DNA from: Agrobacterium rosae
GTDB lineage: Bacteria; Pseudomonadota; Alphaproteobacteria; Rhizobiales; Rhizobiaceae
Direction of reading: 5' to 3'
Assembly: GCF_002915175.1 (NCBI RefSeq)
Contig: NZ_NXEJ01000002.1
Coordinates: 516,858 to 580,857 of the forward strand
DNA: 64,000 nt
Shown: piece after piece, positions 51,693 to 59,380 of the stretch
Numbering within the stretch: position 1 is the stretch's first letter
Layout: every line of letters starts with the position of its first letter
Made by a program: the position numbers and the translations under genes
Notes under the pieces: model-generated
What the model was told of the DNA's origin: nothing
Databases searched by the model: none
The model's input: only the letters and a program-made list of their open reading frames with translations

Positions 51693-52580
51693 ATGAAAAA
51701 GCTTGTAACGAGCATCGCGCTTATCGCTGTCATGGGTGGTTTCGGTTCTGCGGTTTCGGCGGCAGAGGAAGCCCATGATCTCAAGGCACAAACCGAACAC
51801 GCAATTGCGGGCGGGCACTTCCCCATCCTCAAACCGCAAGAAGAAAAATGGTCTTTCGCAGGACCTTTCGGCAAATACGACAAGGGTCAGCTTCAGCGTG
51901 GATTGAAGATCTACAAGGAAGTCTGTTCCGCCTGCCATTCGATGAACCTGGTTTCCTTCCGTACGCTGGAAGGTCTGGGTTACTCGGAAGATCAGGTGAA
52001 GGCCTTTGCCGCCGAATATGAAGTGCAGGATGGCCCGAACGCCGACGGCGAGATGTTCACGCGCAAGGCTGTTCCGTCCGATCATTTCCCGTCGCCTTAC
52101 CCCAATAAGGAAGCGGCTGCGGCATCCAATGGCGGCGCTGCTCCACCGGATATGTCGCTTCTGGCCAAAGCCCGCGGCGTCGAACGTGGTTTTCCGCAGT
52201 TCGTGTTCGACATGATCCCGTTTGTCGGCGGTTATCAGGAAGGTGGACCTGACTATATCCACGCCCTGCTGACCGGCTATCAGGATGCACCTGCTGGTAT
52301 CGAAGTTGCCGAAGGTACGCACTTCAATCCACATTTCGGCAGCGCGATAGCACTCAAGATGGCGCCGCCGATCAGCAAGGATCAGGTGACCTACGATGAT
52401 GGTACCCCGCAGACGCTGGACCAGTATTCGCAGGACGTCTCGGCGTTCCTGATGTGGGCCGCAGAGCCGCACCTGGAAGAACGCAAGCGTACCGGTTTCA
52501 TGGTCATGGTGTTTCTTTTGATCTTCACCGGGCTGATCTACCTGACGAAAAAGTCCGTATATTCCAGAAAAGAACACTGA
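51693..52580 (+). CDS. petC: Cytochrome c1 of the bc1 complex
   Basis: The 295-residue cytochrome c1 accepts electrons from the Rieske protein and passes them to cytochrome c. A Sec signal peptide covers residues 1-24 (ending AVSAAEE). Heme is attached at CSACH (78-82). The axial Met probably lies in the FGSAIALKMAPPI region, and a single C-terminal helix (MVMVFLLIFTGLIYL) anchors it. ATG 51693 is preferred because GAGAGGGA lies eight bases upstream. An in-frame ATG at 51669 overlaps the petB stop and would spoil the signal peptide. A strong terminator ends the operon. Confidence 0.96.
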   Translation: MKKLVTSIALIAVMGGFGSAVSAAEEAHDLKAQTEHAIAGGHFPILKPQEEKWSFAGPFGKYDKGQLQRGLKIYKEVCSACHSMNLVSFRTLEGLGYSEDQVKAFAAEYEVQDGPNADGEMFTRKAVPSDHFPSPYPNKEAAAASNGGAAPPDMSLLAKARGVERGFPQFVFDMIPFVGGYQEGGPDYIHALLTGYQDAPAGIEVAEGTHFNPHFGSAIALKMAPPISKDQVTYDDGTPQTLDQYSQDVSAFLMWAAEPHLEERKRTGFMVMVFLLIFTGLIYLTKKSVYSRKEH

Positions 52581-52605
52581 TTGGTTCTATCAAAAGCCTG
52601 ATACC

Positions 52606-52637
52606 AGCCCTCACGGTTCATCCGTGGGGGCTTTTTG
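52606..52637 (+). terminator. petABC terminator
   Basis: AGCCCTCACGG pairs with CCGTGGGGGCT (one T-G pair) around TTCAT and is followed by TTTTT. It lies 26 bases after the petC stop. Confidence 0.92.
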
Positions 52638-52751
52638 TTGTTTGGAAGCAGGCTCCCGCCTTGCATGGATGGGCATTTTCTATTGGTGCGCCTCGTGTGA
52701 GTTGATAAGGTCGCCCGACGTTCAATTCATTCAGAAACCATCGGACATTCC

Positions 52752-53294
52752 ATGACTGTTATTGCTTCGGAGCTTGCTGCTGCCATTCGCTCCATTCCCG
52801 ATTATCCCAAGCCGGGGATCATCTTTCGCGACATCACCACGCTTCTCGGCAACCCACGGGCCTTTCGCCGTGCGGTGGACGAGTTGGTCCAGCCCTATGC
52901 GGGAACGAAGATCGACAAGATTGCGGGCATGGAAGCGCGCGGCTTTATCCTGGGCGGCGCTGTCGCACACCAACTTTCCGCCGGTTTCGTGCCAATCCGC
53001 AAGAAGGGCAAGCTACCGCACACCACCGTTCGCGTGGCTTACAGCCTTGAATATGGCGTGGACGAGATGGAGATGCATGTGGATGCCGTGCAGCCCGGTG
53101 AAAAAGTTATTCTGGTCGATGATCTGATCGCAACCGGCGGCACCGCAGAAGGTGCCGTGAAGTTGCTGCGCCAGATGGGTGCCGATATCGTTTCCGCCTG
53201 CTTCGTCATCGATCTGCCGGATCTGGGCGGTCGTAAGAAGCTGGAAGATCTCGGTGTGGAAGTGCGCACGCTGGTAGAATTTTCCGGGCACTGA
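52752..53294 (+). CDS. apt: Adenine phosphoribosyltransferase
   Basis: A 180-residue purine-salvage enzyme that makes AMP from adenine and PRPP. The PRPP-binding motif is [20 protein letters not shown] (about residues 118-137). [30 protein letters not shown] (about 60-89) is the adenine-side and flexible-loop region. The length is standard. It stands alone between the petABC terminator and a gene of unknown function. Confidence 0.97.
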   Translation: MTVIASELAAAIRSIPDYPKPGIIFRDITTLLGNPRAFRRAVDELVQPYAGTKIDKIAGMEARGFILGGAVAHQLSAGFVPIRKKGKLPHTTVRVAYSLEYGVDEMEMHVDAVQPGEKVILVDDLIATGGTAEGAVKLLRQMGADIVSACFVIDLPDLGGRKKLEDLGVEVRTLVEFSGH

Positions 53295-53385
53295 CCCAAA
53301 GGCCGACCGGTCACCCAAACTCAATGTATTGAGCCTATTGTGATGTCTTGCGAAGGCTCTTTAATCAACAGACGTCGGAGCCTTT

Positions 53386-54108
53386 ATGAGCAATTTAAAA
53401 GATATCAGATCGAAAATTTTCCGATCGCTGTGGTATTTTTTAACCAGGCCAAAGCCGTGGGTAGAACCTTCGCTGCAAGGCCGTAAGGTTGTGGTGGTGG
53501 GTTCGGCTCCGCAGTCATCCATGCCTCTCGGCTTCGACCCGTCATATAGGACGATATCGGTCAACGGCTCGCAGATTGTCGCGAAAAAATGGGGTGTGGA
53601 AAAACCGGATATAACGTTGATGACGTTCAACCAGATTGAAGGCACCAACACCAACGCGAAAGAAGTTCGCCGAGTACTGGATGGCGAAAGCACCGGAAAG
53701 CTTTATCTACTGCTGTGGCAGCATAGCAAAAAGCGGCTTATGGCCGGCCTTACTCGCTTCAACTACAGATGTGACGACCTTTACATCGCTGGCCGCAATC
53801 GTCGCATTGCACTTGTCCATGCTATCACCGGCAAGGTTAATTTGGAGATCGAGCGTCAGGCAAAGTTTTCGAACGGCGTTATCGGTGTCATGCTGGCACT
53901 CCAGAGCGGAGCGGAGGCTGTGGTGATCGCCGGAATAAATCCAGCTTCGACGGGGCATATCTATAATGTCGAAAACCTGGTCAGAGGTCATAGCGGACCT
54001 GACCTCGCTGCATTGACGGACATGCGCAAAAAAGGCCTGCCGGTTTATACCGCTGATCCCGAAGTTGCCGAAGCGACCGGTCTGCCATTGTGGACTGGCA
54101 GCCGCTAA
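53386..54108 (+). CDS. Hypothetical protein, possibly Rossmann-fold glycosyltransferase-like
   Basis: A 240-residue soluble protein. The stretch KVVVVGSAPQSSMPLG...TISVNGSQ (about residues 33-62) resembles the VGxGPS...VN pattern at the start of MptE-like (DUF115) and some sialyltransferase-type proteins, which use a Rossmann fold. FSNGVIGVMLALQSGAEAVVIAGINPAS (about 163-190) would be a second nucleotide-binding half. The family call is tentative and no reaction is proposed. The start at 53386 has a GGAG-like sequence nine bases upstream. It is somewhat richer in AT than its neighbours and may be an accessory gene. It is convergent with the MaoC pair. Confidence 0.6.
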   Translation: MSNLKDIRSKIFRSLWYFLTRPKPWVEPSLQGRKVVVVGSAPQSSMPLGFDPSYRTISVNGSQIVAKKWGVEKPDITLMTFNQIEGTNTNAKEVRRVLDGESTGKLYLLLWQHSKKRLMAGLTRFNYRCDDLYIAGRNRRIALVHAITGKVNLEIERQAKFSNGVIGVMLALQSGAEAVVIAGINPASTGHIYNVENLVRGHSGPDLAALTDMRKKGLPVYTADPEVAEATGLPLWTGSR

Positions 54109-54146
54109 GCGGATTTTGGAAGTGCGATATACCGGCCAGTGTAGGC

Positions 54147-54614
54147 TTATTCGAATTCCAAAACACTGCTCTCGAAGGACACGACTGTTTCACCATTTTG
54201 ATTGACCCCCTCATTGAGCGTCGTGTTCAAAAAGGTGCCTGGACGGGAGGCGAGGGGGCGGGAGGCGATCATGGTGGCAAAATATGTGATGTCATCGCCG
54301 GCATAGACCGGACGGTGCCATTTCATATTGCGGAAGCCGGGCGAAGGGCCGAGCTTTGGTGGTTGGACGCCTTCGGATATCAGGCGTTTAACTTCTCGCT
54401 CCCAATAGGCAAGAAAGCATTTCATCCATGAGGCGCTGGTCTGCCATCCAGAGGCGCAAAGCCCCTCGAAAACCGAATTTCGAGCCGCTTCCGCATCGAG
54501 ATGAAAGGGTTGCGGATCAAATTTCTCCGCGTATCGAATGATGGATTCCGCCGAGAAATGGACGGTGCCGAGTTCGAGTTTCACGTCATCAGGATAAAGG
54601 TCGATGAACTTCAT
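54147..54614 (-). CDS. MaoC-like dehydratase (hot-dog fold), second of a pair
   Basis: A 155-residue MaoC-type hot-dog protein. The family contains (R)-enoyl-CoA hydratases and related enzymes. The HxxxxxGxxA-like region is partly kept (EKFDPQPFHLDAEAARNSVFEGLCASGWQT, residues about 29-58), with the Asp and His that normally act. Its ATG overlaps the stop of the upstream MaoC gene, so they are coupled and may form a heterodimer. Its substrate is unknown. Confidence 0.87.
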   Translation of the reverse strand: MKFIDLYPDDVKLELGTVHFSAESIIRYAEKFDPQPFHLDAEAARNSVFEGLCASGWQTSASWMKCFLAYWEREVKRLISEGVQPPKLGPSPGFRNMKWHRPVYAGDDITYFATMIASRPLASRPGTFLNTTLNEGVNQNGETVVSFESSVLEFE

Positions 54615-55069
54615 GATGCCGCACCATTTGTCGCTGTTGCCAGCATGGCGTTCAGTTCAGCCACGCAGACGGTTTCGCCGCGCTGGTTTTGCAGTTCGTG
54701 GCGCAGCTTGATCACACCCAATCCGGGCCTTGATTTCGACACGCGTTGCTCCACCACCGTCGATGTGCCGCTCAGTGTGTCGCCAGCAAGAACGGGTCTT
54801 TTCCATTCGACGTAATCGACCCCCAGTCCTGCTTGAGAAGGAGAATGGCTGATATAGCTGTCCACCGTCATGCGCATCAACATGCCACATGTGTGCCAGC
54901 CGGATGCGGCAAGACCACCCAGAATGCTGGCTTTTCCCGCCTCTTCGGACAGATGCATCGGCTGCGGATCGAATTCAGCTGCAAACTCGATGATCTCATC
55001 GGCCGTCACGGTCTTTGGTCCAAGCGGAAAGCTTCGACCGGGCGTGAAATCGTCAAAACTATATCTCAC
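54611..55069 (-). CDS. MaoC-like dehydratase (hot-dog fold), first of a pair
   Basis: A 152-residue MaoC-type protein. EIIEFAAEFDPQPMHLSEEAGKASILGGLAASGWHT (residues about 26-60) has the active-site Asp/His arrangement of (R)-specific hydratases. WKRPVLAGDTLSG is the downstream conserved stretch. It is 35-40 percent similar in pattern to its downstream partner, consistent with a tandem duplication. The two overlap by four bases. Such pairs occur in many Alphaproteobacteria beside unrelated genes. The substrate is unknown. Confidence 0.88.
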   Translation of the reverse strand: MRYSFDDFTPGRSFPLGPKTVTADEIIEFAAEFDPQPMHLSEEAGKASILGGLAASGWHTCGMLMRMTVDSYISHSPSQAGLGVDYVEWKRPVLAGDTLSGTSTVVEQRVSKSRPGLGVIKLRHELQNQRGETVCVAELNAMLATATNGAAS

Positions 55070-55170
55070 CGGCGAACTCCTCTTTCGCTGACATCTTCCA
55101 AAGCGTAACGCAACTCTACCTTTTACGTAAAGGTAATTTATTGGCGGCGTGACGAATGTTCGGGAGCTGA

Positions 55171-55200
55171 AATAAAAAGGCCCGCAACGAAGCGCGGGCC
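55171..55200 (-). terminator. ychF terminator
   Basis: GGCCCGC (55179-55185) pairs with GCGGGCC (55194-55200). Read on the minus strand it is followed by TTTTTATTT. It lies 22 bases after the ychF stop. Confidence 0.88.
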
Positions 55201-55222
55201 ATTTCTTCTGATTGTCGTTGGT

Positions 55223-56326
55223 TCAGGTGTTGAAGCGGAAGTGGATGACGTCGCCATCATGGACGACATATTCCTTGCCTTCGTCACGGCCCTTGCCAGC
55301 TTCCTTCGCGCCAACTTCGCCCTTGAAAGCGACGTAGTCGTCATAGGCAATGGTGAAGGCGCGGATGAAGCCGCGTTCGAAATCGGTATGGATGACGCCA
55401 GCAGCACCCGGTGCCTTGGTACCGCGCACGATCGTCCAGGCGCGCGTTTCCTTAGGACCGACGGTGAAATAGGTGATGAGGTCGAGCAATTGGTAGCCTG
55501 CGCGGATCAGACGGTCGAGACCGGCTTCCTCGAGGCCGAGCGCCGAGAGGAATTCTTTCGATTCGTCTTCAGGCAGTTGCGCCACTTCGGACTCGATGGC
55601 TGCGGAGATGATCACGCATTCCGCACCTTGCGCCTTTGCCATTTCGGCCACGGCCTTGGTGTGCTCGTTGCCATCGACAGCATCGGCTTCAGCGACGTTG
55701 CAGACGTAAAGCACAGGATGTGAGGTCAGAAGGTTCAACCCCTTCAGCACTTCGATCTCGTCTTCTGCCAGTGTCTTCAACAGCAGACGGGCAGGCTTGC
55801 CGTCGTTCAAAAGCTTGATGACCGCTTCCATGACCGGCAATTGCGCCAGCGAATCCTTGTCCTTGGAAGACGCGCGCTTGCGGGTCTGCTCCACGCGGCG
55901 CTCAAGGCTTTCAAGGTCGGCCAGCATCAGTTCGGTTTCAATCGTATCAGCGTCGCCAACCGGATTGATGCGACCTTCGACGTGGGTGATGTCATCGTCC
56001 TCGAAGCAGCGCAGGACGTGAACGACGGCATCGACTTCGCGGATGTTGGCGAGGAACTTGTTGCCAAGGCCTTCACCCTTGGAAGCACCGCGCACCAGAC
56101 CGGCAATATCCACGAAGGAGATGCGGGTGGGGATGATTTCCTTGGAGCCTGCAATATCGGCCAGCACCTTCATGCGTGGGTCCGGCACGGCCACTTCGCC
56201 CGTATTGGGTTCGATGGTGCAGAAAGGATAGTTTGCCGCCTGCGCAGCCGCTGTCTTGGTCAGCGCGTTGAAAAGTGTGGACTTGCCGACGTTCGGCAGA
56301 CCAACGATACCACATTTGAAGCCCAT
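55223..56326 (-). CDS. ychF: Redox-regulated ATPase/GTPase YchF (Obg family)
   Basis: A 367-residue P-loop protein of the Obg/YchF family, conserved across life, which binds ribosomes and prefers ATP. The G1 motif GLPNVGKST is at residues 9-17, followed by [19 protein letters not shown] (G3 and switch), a helical coiled-coil insert (about 130-175), and the C-terminal TGS domain ending [13 protein letters not shown]. Its specific role is in translation-linked stress responses. A 115-base gap separates it from exoD, whose gene is on the same strand. Confidence 0.97.
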   Translation of the reverse strand: MGFKCGIVGLPNVGKSTLFNALTKTAAAQAANYPFCTIEPNTGEVAVPDPRMKVLADIAGSKEIIPTRISFVDIAGLVRGASKGEGLGNKFLANIREVDAVVHVLRCFEDDDITHVEGRINPVGDADTIETELMLADLESLERRVEQTRKRASSKDKDSLAQLPVMEAVIKLLNDGKPARLLLKTLAEDEIEVLKGLNLLTSHPVLYVCNVAEADAVDGNEHTKAVAEMAKAQGAECVIISAAIESEVAQLPEDESKEFLSALGLEEAGLDRLIRAGYQLLDLITYFTVGPKETRAWTIVRGTKAPGAAGVIHTDFERGFIRAFTIAYDDYVAFKGEVGAKEAGKGRDEGKEYVVHDGDVIHFRFNT

Positions 56327-56441
56327 GGCTTAAACCTGCCTCTGTCTAAAGAATTCCGTTAGCGAGCCTTTTGCGGAAAGGGCAGGGCAAGGTCAAGCCT
56401 TGATGCCGCAAACCATAAGGATTCCCTGTAAATGGAGCGGT

Positions 56442-57068
56442 TTATACTGTCGTCTGACCCACGCCGAACCAAGCCGAAATCAAAGACCAGCCGCCATAGA
56501 TTATCGCCCCGCTGGTCATTATGGAAAGGACGGCAAGCACAAGGCCGGTCAACACCGCGAGATCATCTCGCTGCGCCAAGCCAAGCGCGATGGCCAGCAC
56601 GGCAAGCCCTGGAAGCATGTTGCCGAAGGGAATAGGCAGCGCAATCAGCACAGCCATCAGAAAAATCACGACGCCAATGGAGACATGCCCCAGATATTTC
56701 GCCAGCACATGGCCTCGCGGGCGCAGCAACGCTTCCAGCTTCGCTAGACGCGGTGCTGCCTTGTCTGCCGTCAATTGAATAATCGACCGCGATACAGAAA
56801 GGCGACCAAGAAAACCGGGCAGCTTCAGAGTCCGCGAGCCGAAAATGATCTGGAGCGATAGGATGGCGAGCGCCGTACCGAAGATCATCCCCGCAGGAAT
56901 ACCCGGCGTCGGGATGATAGCGGGAATGGCAAAGACGACGAGCACGAAGGCAATTGCCTGATCGCCAAGCTTGTCCAGCAGGCCTTCCAAAGTGATCTTG
57001 TCGGGCAACCCATCCGGCAGGCGCTTCAATGAGGCGGCCATGGTCTCGTGCGGCGGGTCGTTGGTCAT
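56442..57068 (-). CDS. exoD: Exopolysaccharide synthesis protein ExoD
   Basis: A 208-residue integral membrane protein of the ExoD family, first described in Sinorhizobium, where mutants lose exopolysaccharide and alkali tolerance. It has about four hydrophobic segments (residues about 38-60, 65-85, 133-150 and 165-195). Characteristic motifs are PAIIPTPGIPAGMIFGTALAILSLQIIFG and IALPIPFGNMLPGLAVLAIALGLAQRDD. The molecular function is unclear. The start at 57068 is the first ATG of the family-like N-terminus. Confidence 0.9.
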   Translation of the reverse strand: MTNDPPHETMAASLKRLPDGLPDKITLEGLLDKLGDQAIAFVLVVFAIPAIIPTPGIPAGMIFGTALAILSLQIIFGSRTLKLPGFLGRLSVSRSIIQLTADKAAPRLAKLEALLRPRGHVLAKYLGHVSIGVVIFLMAVLIALPIPFGNMLPGLAVLAIALGLAQRDDLAVLTGLVLAVLSIMTSGAIIYGGWSLISAWFGVGQTTV

Positions 57069-57221
57069 TGTTGCGGAGCCCGCGCTAGGACTGCATCAGT
57101 GGCTGAACGTATTTCGGTTGTGATCATATCAGGCAGATGGTGTTGCGACCGCAAGTTTCAAGTCTGTTACGCAACCGATCTGCTTATTATGCCGAGTCAT
57201 TCCGATGAGGTCCGTCAAGCG

Positions 57222-57752
57222 TCAAAACGGCATAAGTCGGAGTTCTTTCAATCCTGCGCTTCGAATCTGAGACTTGAGGTCGGACTCCTGGCCATCATTA
57301 AATGCGCGTTTTGGCAGGGGAATGTAGAGATTCGGTCCGAAGAAGAGGGTGAGCATGGTTTGATCCTCGCTCCAGCCGCGGAAATTCACCCATTCATATC
57401 TCTGAAATCCATTTGAATGGCGAATGCTCAAGGCAGCATTGTCCCATTCAGTCGTGAGATCTAGCTTTGAAAATGGAGAGTTTCTGAAGTTTTTAATCGT
57501 CTTCTTTTTGCCGAGACGATTGAGTATATATATGACAATAATAATAGAAGGAATGATTGTCAGGTTCGTGATGAATAAGTCAAAACCATCTGAAGGACGG
57601 GATTGCCAGTTTACAAAAGCAATCAGTCCCAGAAAGAACAGAAAACATATCAGGTAATTTTTCTTTCCTTGGCGTCTGAAGTTATCCGTTGCCTTTGCAA
57701 ACTCCTCTTCCGTCAGCCGGTAGCAGATTGGTTTCGGATCGCACATCTGCAT
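57222..57752 (-). CDS. YcxB-like membrane protein
   Basis: A 176-residue protein with two hydrophobic segments (about residues 32-50 and 62-82) and a C-terminal YcxB-like domain (ERYEWVNFRGWSEDQTMLTLFFG... type), whose role is unknown. It is notably richer in AT than its neighbours (many Asn, Ile, Phe and Lys), which may mean recent transfer or relaxed selection. It lies between pth and exoD on the minus strand. The family call is moderate. Confidence 0.7.
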   Translation of the reverse strand: MQMCDPKPICYRLTEEEFAKATDNFRRQGKKNYLICFLFFLGLIAFVNWQSRPSDGFDLFITNLTIIPSIIIVIYILNRLGKKKTIKNFRNSPFSKLDLTTEWDNAALSIRHSNGFQRYEWVNFRGWSEDQTMLTLFFGPNLYIPLPKRAFNDGQESDLKSQIRSAGLKELRLMPF

Positions 57753-57835
57753 TCCTCACATCAACAAAATAATCGAAGCATGTTTGGGTTGTGTATTCGG
57801 CAAGTTAAAGGCGAACGTTTGAAACAGATGTCGAG

Positions 57836-58552
57836 TTAATCCTTCTTGCCGAACATCCGCTTCAGCATGTCTGCCATCGGTCCCGTTTCCGGAAGCTTTT
57901 TGGGCTGGGCGGAATTGCGGGCTTGATGAATGTGCGACTTGGCGGTGGGTTTGGCGGGCTTTGCCTCTTTTTCTATTTCGCTTTTCACGCCGACTGCCAG
58001 CGCGAGCTTGTTCATGAGTTGGGAGTCTTCGCCCTTCACCAACATCGAGGCGTTGTCTGCAATGGCATCGATCAGCGGCTCGAGCCAGATTTTGTCGCTC
58101 TTGGCAAAATCGCCCAGCACATGGCCGTTCACGCGGTCCTTGTCTCCGGGGTGGCCGATACCGAGCCGTAGGCGGCGATAGTCTTTGCCGCAATGGGCGT
58201 CGATGGATTTGAGGCCGTTGTGGCCGCCATGTCCGCCGCCAATCTTGATACGGGCGCGTCCGGCGACGAGATCCAGTTCGTCATGGATGGCGATGATATC
58301 GGAGGTTTTTACCTTGTAGAAACGCATGGCCTCGCCAACGGATTCGCCGGAAAGGTTCATGAAGGTGAGCGGCTTCATAAGCAGCACTTTTTCCTCGGCA
58401 ATCTCGCCTTCGGAAATTTCGGCCTTGAACTTTTTCGACCACGGCGAAAATGAGGGAAGGCGTTGCAGCGCATCGACGGCCATAAAGCCGATATTGTGTC
58501 GATTGCTTGCATATTGCGTGCCGGGGTTGCCAAGGCCTGCAATGATGATCAT
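57836..58552 (-). CDS. pth: Peptidyl-tRNA hydrolase
   Basis: A 238-residue enzyme that releases peptides from stalled peptidyl-tRNAs. The catalytic region is [17 protein letters not shown] (His19, with Asn9). [24 protein letters not shown] and [13 protein letters not shown] follow as in other Pth1 proteins. The C-terminus is about 45 residues longer than in E. coli, basic and Pro/Lys-rich, as usual in Rhizobiales. ATG 58552 is used because the in-frame start at 58594 adds 14 residues outside the fold. rplY, often next to pth, lies 3.5 kb away here. Confidence 0.96.
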   Translation of the reverse strand: MIIIAGLGNPGTQYASNRHNIGFMAVDALQRLPSFSPWSKKFKAEISEGEIAEEKVLLMKPLTFMNLSGESVGEAMRFYKVKTSDIIAIHDELDLVAGRARIKIGGGHGGHNGLKSIDAHCGKDYRRLRLGIGHPGDKDRVNGHVLGDFAKSDKIWLEPLIDAIADNASMLVKGEDSQLMNKLALAVGVKSEIEKEAKPAKPTAKSHIHQARNSAQPKKLPETGPMADMLKRMFGKKD

Positions 58553-58639
58553 GGACGTTTCCGCTTGGTTCGATGAACGATTGTCCTTCACCACCGAAAA
58601 AACCGGCGAGTGTCAACTTTTTTGTCTCATATCTGGGCG

Positions 58640-59356
58640 TTAAGGCCGAATAACAAGGCCGTATTTTTCATAAATCCGGCGCTGGCTGCCATCTGCAATG
58701 AGGTCATCGAGTGCGTGTTGCATCTTGCTGATCAGCGCATTCGGAACGGACCTGTTGCAGGCCATTCCCAGAATTTGATGGCTTAAGGTGACAACCTCGA
58801 CGAAATTGCCTGGTGGCATTGTCTTCAATGCGCTTTCCGACATCGGCATCAGGTCGATGCGGCCCGCCGTGAGTTTCGAAAGCGTTTTGTCGAAATCGGC
58901 GCTGAGATCGATGCGGGGAAATCCGAGAGATCTCAAAATCGCTTCGGTGTAATCGGTTCGCTGTGTTCCGATCGTATAGGCCTTTGCATCGTCCAGGGTC
59001 TTGATGTCCATGTGCGTCCCGCTGCGTGCAACAAGGACGTTCCTGTCGGTGTGAATGGGGGAAACCCATTTGAACTGATTTTCGCGCCCCGGTGTCCGTG
59101 CGGCTGCGACGACGCAATGCATGGGTTTGGTCTCAGCCAGCGCCAAGGCCCTTGCCCAGGGCAATATCGTCGCTTCGTAATCAATGTCCGTACGTTGGAA
59201 TATGATCTTCAGTTGATCCATATAGACGCCGCTTGGTTGCCCGTCGGTGTCGCGGAAATTATAGGGGGGATATTCTTCGGTTGAAATAAAAAGTCGTTCT
59301 GCCGACACGGGCAGAGCGACCAAGAAAATCATCAATGCCAGTAGAGTTCGCCACAT
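58640..59356 (-). CDS. Periplasmic solute-binding protein (SBP family 3-like)
   Basis: A 238-residue exported protein with a signal peptide (residues 1-19, ending PVSA) and a bacterial extracellular solute-binding family 3 domain (RLFISTEEYPPYNFRDTDGQPSGVYMDQL...). Such proteins usually feed ABC importers for amino acids, but no permease or ATPase lies nearby. Instead it follows, by 24 bases on the same strand, a GGDEF-EAL protein with a periplasmic sensor domain. It may therefore be a ligand-carrying partner that tunes cyclic-di-GMP signalling, which is inference from context. Confidence 0.85.
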   Translation of the reverse strand: MWRTLLALMIFLVALPVSAERLFISTEEYPPYNFRDTDGQPSGVYMDQLKIIFQRTDIDYEATILPWARALALAETKPMHCVVAAARTPGRENQFKWVSPIHTDRNVLVARSGTHMDIKTLDDAKAYTIGTQRTDYTEAILRSLGFPRIDLSADFDKTLSKLTAGRIDLMPMSESALKTMPPGNFVEVVTLSHQILGMACNRSVPNALISKMQHALDDLIADGSQRRIYEKYGLVIRP

Positions 59357-59380
59357 TGATGTTCATCCTCCCAGATGACG

